Shown: piece after piece, positions 33,805 to 37,466 of the stretch
How the letters are laid out: every line of letters starts with the position of its first letter
Position numbering within the stretch: position 1 is the first letter of the stretch
Assembly: GCA_945787465.1 (NCBI GenBank)
Contig: CALZIZ010000034.1
Location: 1-37,466 of the forward strand
Source: an uncultured Desulfuromonadales bacterium
GTDB taxonomy: Bacteria; Desulfobacterota; Desulfuromonadia; Desulfuromonadales; Trichloromonadaceae
Reading direction: 5' to 3'
Length of the DNA: 37,466 nucleotides
The notes under the pieces: model-generated
What the model was told of the DNA's origin: nothing
What the model saw: only the letters and a program-made list of their open reading frames with translations
Database searches by the model: none
Position numbers and translations under genes: made by a program

Positions 33805-35123
33805 TTAGAAATTATGGCACCATGAACAATTGTTGCTGTGCCTACTCTGCAGGGATGAATGAGTAGACCTGGCGGGATCCTCAAAGCCGTGGCAACTCCG
33901 GCACAGGGTCTCAGCCGGTGCCTTGAGGATGCTCGGAGGAGTCACCTCGCAGCCGACAGCGTCCACCTGTCAGAGATACCGTCGTTGTCGCTGTCCTTCT
34001 GGCTGTCGCTGCAGCCGCTGTTATCGACGGCCTCACCGGCGGGGGTATTGGCGCAGGCGTCGTCGGCATCGATAACGCCGTCCTTGTCGGTGTCCGGGGG
34101 CACCACGGTGCAGCCCTGGGCGTCCACCTTGTCTCCGGCGGGGGTCGCGGGGCACAGGTCGATGGCGTCGTTCACGCCGTCGCTGTCGCTGTCAAGCTGG
34201 GAAGCCGAACAACCGTTGGCGTTGACGTTGTTCGCCTGGTTGGCCGGAGTATCCGGGCAGGAGTCGGCCCCATCAGCCACACCGTCGTTATCGGTGTCGA
34301 TCACAACCACGTCATCAGCCATGCCGTTGCAGTTCTCGTCGATGTTGTTGCCGGGGATTTCCTCTACGCCGGGGTTGATGTCCGCATCGTTGTCGTCACA
34401 CTCATCGGCACGGGCAAATCCGTCGCCATCGACGTCGTCATCATCATTCATGCCGTTGCAATTTTCGTCGGCGCCATTGTAGGAGATCTCCGAGGCACCG
34501 GGATTCACCGCGGCATCGTTATCATCGCAGTCGTCGGCAATGCCATAGCCATCGAGGTCAAGGTCATCGTCGTCAACATTGCCATTGCAGTTCTGATCGA
34601 TCCCATCGTAGGCAATCTCAGCAGCGGAAGGATTCACCGCAGCATCGCTGTCGTTGCAGTCATTGCCACCGAAGTCCAGGCCATCAAAGCCATCACCGTC
34701 AACGTCTGTCACCGGGGGCTCGGTCGGTGTCGGGGGCTCAGTCGGAGCCGGGGGCTCGGTCGGAGCCGGGGGCTCAGTCGGAGCCGGGGGCTCGGTCGGT
34801 GCCGGGGGCTCGGTCGGTGCCGGGGGCTCGGTCGGTGCCGGGGGCTCGGTCGGTGCCGGGGGCTCGGTCGGTGCCGGAGGCTCGGTCGGTGCCGGGGGCT
34901 CGGTCGGTGCCGGGGGCTCGGTGGGAGTAGAATCGGCATCATCTTCCGATTCATCGTCACTCGAATCGTCATCATTATTATAATAGCGGTCTGCCCGCTC
35001 CAGGCGGTTCCTGCTTCTCTCGAACCTGTCCCCGTCATCATCCCCGGCGAAAACCAGGCTGATTCCGGGATAGGTCACCCCCACCATGAGCAGAACACTC
35101 AATAAAGCCAGAAGTTTTTTCAT
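33805..35123 (-). pseudogene. Secreted MopE/TSP3-repeat protein with C-terminal diheme motif, frameshifted
   Basis: From the ATG at 35123 the frame gives a signal peptide, an acidic segment, about 12 TEPPAP hexapeptides (residues about 68-140), three MopE-like metal-binding repeats (DCNDSDAAVNPSAAEI, IDQNCNGNVDDDD) and three or so thrombospondin-type-3 repeats. It then ends early at 33942 with DGISDRWTLSAAR. The paralogue's continuation is still encoded one frame over, down to the stop at 33805: VDAVGCEV, then LCRSCHGF and CSWCHNF. About 37 bases are missing between NDGISD and QVDAVG. As it stands 393 residues are made without the two CxxCH heme sites. It lies 48 bp downstream of the intact paralogue. 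The N-terminal heme of the paralogue is absent here. Confidence 0.8.
34713..34930. repeat. 18-bp minisatellite encoding TEPPAP units
   Basis: About twelve 18-bp units (ggctcggtcggtgccggg and variants) encode the Thr/Pro-rich hexapeptides. Two unit variants, differing in gtgcc versus gagcc, occur in blocks, as expected from slippage expansion. Confidence 0.9.
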
Positions 35124-35171
35124 TTTTTCATTCCCTTTTCGCATTATGGTGTCTGTTTAGATCTATGTCTC

Positions 35172-36074
35172 TTAAAAATTGTGGCAGAAAGAGCAGTTCT
35201 GGCCGTGGATCTGCTGCAGCCTGCTGTGGGTGGAGTTGGCCGGGTTTTCAAACCCATGACAGCTCCGGCACAGGGTTTCAGCGGGGGCCTTGAGAATGCT
35301 GGGCGTCTGAACCACTTCGCAGCCGACGGCATCGACCTGCACACCGGAAGCGGTGCCGGGACACTGATCTTTGTCGTTGGTCACGCGGTCATTATCGCTG
35401 TCGAGCTGGCTGGCGCCACAGCCGCTGTTATCAACAGCCTCACCGGAGGGGGTATTGGCGCAGGCGTCATTGGCGTCGATGACGCCGTCGTTGTCAGTGT
35501 CCGCCGGAACCACGGTGCAACCGTTGGCATCGACGTCAATGCCGGCTGGGGTATTTTCGCACAGATCCTTCGCGTCGGAGACGCCGTCACGGTCGCTGTC
35601 GAGCTGGGAGGCAGAGCAACCGTTGGCATTGACCAGTTCATTAGCCGGGGTGTTCTGGCAGGAGTCCTGGGCATCGGCCACGCCATCACCGTCTACATCA
35701 GCCGGGGGCTCGACGACCGGGGGCATGGTCACGGGAGGCTCAACCACAATGGGGGGCTCGACGACCGGGGGCATGGTCACGGGGGGCTCAACCACTACGG
35801 GAGGCTCAGCCGCCCATTCGTCGTGGCAGCGAAAGCAATCCTCGGTGACAGCAACGCCCTGCATGGCCCTGCGATGCTTCCTGACCGCGAGACCACGTCT
35901 ACGCACCTTACGATCCGAATCGTCGTCATCGCTCTCATCATCTTCTTCCACACTGGAAATCGGGGCAGTACCCTCCCGCTCTCGCTCATCGTCACTGGCA
36001 TAAGCGGCTTGCATGCCGGGCACAGCAACCGCAAGCATGAGAAGAATAGACAACAGACTAAAAACCTTCTTCAT
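35172..36074 (-). CDS. Secreted triheme TSP3-repeat cytochrome-like protein
   Basis: The gene encodes 300 residues from the ATG at 36074 (GGGAG 8 bases upstream). A signal peptide (MKKVFSLLSILLMLAVAVPG...) is followed by an acidic/basic segment and a first heme motif CFRCH at 80-84. Next come a PPVVEPPVTMPP linker (91-125) and four thrombospondin-type-3 repeats (126 to about 255) with DVDGDGVADAQD-type calcium sites and paired cysteines. The C-terminus carries CRSCH (269-273) and CSFCH (294-298), with intervening His residues (THSRLQQIH) as possible distal ligands. An export role and calcium-stiffened electron transfer at the cell surface are inferred from the motifs. I know no named family with this exact layout. 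Confidence 0.85.
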   Translation of the reverse strand: MKKVFSLLSILLMLAVAVPGMQAAYASDDEREREGTAPISSVEEDDESDDDDSDRKVRRRGLAVRKHRRAMQGVAVTEDCFRCHDEWAAEPPVVVEPPVTMPPVVEPPIVVEPPVTMPPVVEPPADVDGDGVADAQDSCQNTPANELVNANGCSASQLDSDRDGVSDAKDLCENTPAGIDVDANGCTVVPADTDNDGVIDANDACANTPSGEAVDNSGCGASQLDSDNDRVTNDKDQCPGTASGVQVDAVGCEVVQTPSILKAPAETLCRSCHGFENPANSTHSRLQQIHGQNCSFCHNF

Positions 36075-36110
36075 TTTCACTTCTCCCTTTCTCTGGAGCT
36101 TGGTTGAAAT

Positions 36111-36149
36111 GGGTGGGAAATTCAACACCATTGCTGAGCATTCCCACCC
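36111..36149 (-). promoter_or_regulatory. Leader hairpin before the TSP3-cytochrome gene
   Basis: gggtgggaa (36111-36119) pairs with ttcccaccc (36141-36149) across a 21-base loop in the 5' leader, 36 bp upstream of the ATG. It has no T run, so it is not a terminator. It might act in translation or stability. It does not fit a riboswitch class I know. Confidence 0.35.
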
Positions 36150-36776
36150 TGCCTCTTGGTATTTACCCCGTCTCGGATATTTTGCGTCAGCAATACTTTG
36201 CCAATACATCCGCTATACTTTCCCGGGGTGAGTACGTGATCGAACAGGAGCAGATTTAGTGCCAATTGCAACCAAGGTCTATGTCAAAAGGGTGAAATCG
36301 AATATGTCCAAGGGGGGGCAAAGGACCTGGCAGAACAGACCTAAGAGCTTAAGACCATTCAGACCTGCCAGATTTCTTTCCTTGCAGGACTATACGCAAA
36401 ACAAATGTGACCGGAGGGACGTTTATGAAAGCTTCGACAGGTCGGAAAGTTATATGCCGTTACCGGCAGGAGCCTGCATCTGGGAACAGCAAAAACACTG
36501 CCCCCTGCCGACAGATAAATCTTTGAGCACCTTGGCAAAAACATCAAAGACATTAATCTTAAAAGGCTTTTTAAAAACGAAAGAATCCGGACAAAAGGCT
36601 CGGGCAAGCGGATGGACCTGGGAGCGGGCCCTGCTTTAATGAAGAGGTAAAGCTTTGTTTTATAATGCTTTCAATTAATTAAACCAAAACCTTTTGGGTA
36701 GGGAAAAATCACCCTAAGCCTTGCCCGCAGGCAAAACTGTCGGCCCCAGGAGACACCCTCCCCTCCAAGTCCCAAT
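36150..36776. other. Gap between the TSP3-cytochrome gene and tamB
   Basis: No convincing gene is present in 627 bp. Open frames on both strands lack ribosome-binding sites and recognisable products. On the minus strand near 36520-36610 one frame reads DSFVFKKPFKINVFDVFAKV, which resembles the end of a receiver domain and may be a relic. The promoter of the cytochrome gene must lie at the left end. Confidence 0.5.
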
Positions 36777-37466
36777 TCAGGCTCCAAAGAAGGGGCAAAA
36801 CTGTCGCAACATGGAGACTAAGGGCAGGTTCCAGGTTCCAGGTTCCAGGTTCCAGGTTCCAGGTTCCAGGTTCCAGGTTCCAGGTTCCAGGTTCCAGGTT
36901 CCAGGTTCCAGGTTCCAGGTTCCGTTCGACTCGGCCTGCCAGTGGTCGGTGATGCTGTAGCGCAGGCGCACTTCGTTGGTGTTGGTGAACAAGGCATGCC
37001 CGAGGCTGACATAGAGCTTGGGGTTGAGGTACTTACCGATGGTCACCACCGAGGCTTCGACATCGCCGTTTCCGGCTTCGATCTGGATCACGTCGAGCCC
37101 CAGGCGTCGCTTGACCTGGTCCTGCAGAACCGCCGACTCGCCTTTGGAGAGCAGGGCTCCGGCTGCCACCATGAGCAGGTCTGACTGGCCGCCTCCGGCA
37201 CCCATGGGACGGCCAAGCACGATGTAGGCAAGCTTATCGGTATCGGGCATGGCGGGGTCTGAATAGAGCTTGACCTCCGGGGTCCTCGGAGTCCCGGTGA
37301 CCTTGACCCCGGCCTTGACTTCGCCGGCAGTGCGCAACGCCAGAATGTCCAGGGTGGGCCGGTCCACGGGGCCGCCTGCAAAGAGGACATTTCCGCGCTC
37401 GATTTCGAGCTTGACCCCGTAGGCGGCATAGCTGCCCTGCTCAACATGCACCTCGCCCTGGGCGGT
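36777..37466 (-). CDS. tamB: TamB C-terminal part (translocation and assembly module), partial
   Basis: The frame is open through the right window edge, so only the last 230 or so residues are seen. The text GRPMGAGGGQSDLLMVAAGALL, RLGLDVIQIEAGNGDVEASVVTIGKYLNPKLYVSLGHALF and NEVRLRYSITDHWQAES (quoted as separate blocks) is typical of the TamB/DUF490 C-terminal domain. TamB is an inner-membrane-anchored bridge that works with an Omp85 protein in envelope biogenesis. After QAESNG the normal final strand is replaced by about five GTWNLEP heptapeptides encoded by the 7-bp array, then a novel tail (PLVSMLRQFCPFFGA). Confidence 0.85.
   Translation of the reverse strand, partial: TAQGEVHVEQGSYAAYGVKLEIERGNVLFAGGPVDRPTLDILALRTAGEVKAGVKVTGTPRTPEVKLYSDPAMPDTDKLAYIVLGRPMGAGGGQSDLLMVAAGALLSKGESAVLQDQVKRRLGLDVIQIEAGNGDVEASVVTIGKYLNPKLYVSLGHALFTNTNEVRLRYSITDHWQAESNGTWNLEPGTWNLEPGTWNLEPGTWNLEPGTWNLPLVSMLRQFCPFFGA
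36827..36923. repeat. Heptamer tandem array (ggttcca) x 13.9
   Basis: Thirteen perfect 7-bp units plus six bases run inside the 3' end of tamB. Three units equal seven codons, so the minus strand reads a GTWNLEP heptapeptide repeat without stops. Confidence 0.95.

Noticed and set aside
36170-36215. Possible sigma-54 promoter (TGGCA...TTGC) upstream of the TSP3-cytochrome gene
   Set aside because: The GG-to-GC spacing is 9, not the required 10, and the -24 element is incomplete.
36259-36639. 126-residue open frame on the plus strand
   Set aside because: It has no ribosome-binding site, no recognisable domain and an unusual composition. A minus-strand frame there instead shows a faint receiver-like fragment (KKPFKIN), too short to call a gene.
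1-37466. tRNA or rRNA genes
   Set aside because: None of the conserved tRNA (GGTTCGA-type arm with acceptor pairing) or rRNA segments was recognised. The ggttcca array is not a T-arm.

Overview
The window reads like a chromosome segment of a Desulfuromonadales-type deltaproteobacterium (Desulfuromonas/Geobacter relatives). The grounds are c-type heme motifs in secreted proteins, a cohesin-bearing secretin, a leucine-degradation gene set, an apparent selenocysteine codon in an arsM relic, moderately high GC, and many short intergenic repeats of a kind I associate with that group. The assignment is inference; no rRNA or tRNA gene is present to anchor it.

Layout. Positions 3-5180 (minus) hold a Ca-binding FG-GAP lipoprotein, a wrecked arsM carrying a UGA in a Cys-Sec position, and an overlapping pair of a DUF3482 GTPase and a DUF2868 membrane protein. 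Positions 5410-6545 (plus) hold an alpha/beta hydrolase-OsmC fusion gene split by an out-of-frame internal deletion. Positions 6939-10623 (minus) are a leucine/isovalerate catabolic unit: isovaleryl-CoA dehydrogenase, a methylglutaconyl-CoA hydratase-like enzyme and an acyl-CoA synthetase. A REC-PilZ regulator (plus) follows. Then comes a minus-strand group of family-4 uracil-DNA glycosylase, fetA and fetB, with a 192-bp mobile repeat inserted exactly at the fetA/fetB junction. A zinc phospholipase C-like gene (plus) comes next.

From 15657 to 36074 every gene is on the minus strand. The order along the coordinates is coaBC, an MBL hydrolase, a YhaM-like OB/HD nuclease, an FAD oxidoreductase, a REC-histidine kinase, a universal stress protein, a response regulator, PNP, a zinc-ribbon response regulator, a RodZ-like protein, a TPR lipoprotein, an uncharacterised gene, a PfkB kinase, MTA phosphorylase, a deleted rlmN, ndk, and a very large TPR-secretin-cohesin-OmpA lipoprotein. 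Last come two tandem secreted proteins that combine thrombospondin-type-3 calcium repeats with c-type heme motifs. The window ends in the 3' part of tamB.

Three themes deserve attention. First, the tandem TSP3-repeat cytochromes, next to a four-module secretin, are the best candidates for something little described. Second, at least three genes (hydrolase/OsmC, rlmN and the second TSP3 protein) carry internal deletions that remove catalytic or structural cores and shift the frame, and arsM is also broken. This points either to active gene decay or to assembly collapse. Third, the intergenic DNA is rich in short-unit repeats. Two perfect heptamer arrays run into the 3' ends of coaBC and tamB and rewrite their C-termini, and a family of short inverted-repeat elements includes one with a perfect 10-bp target duplication.
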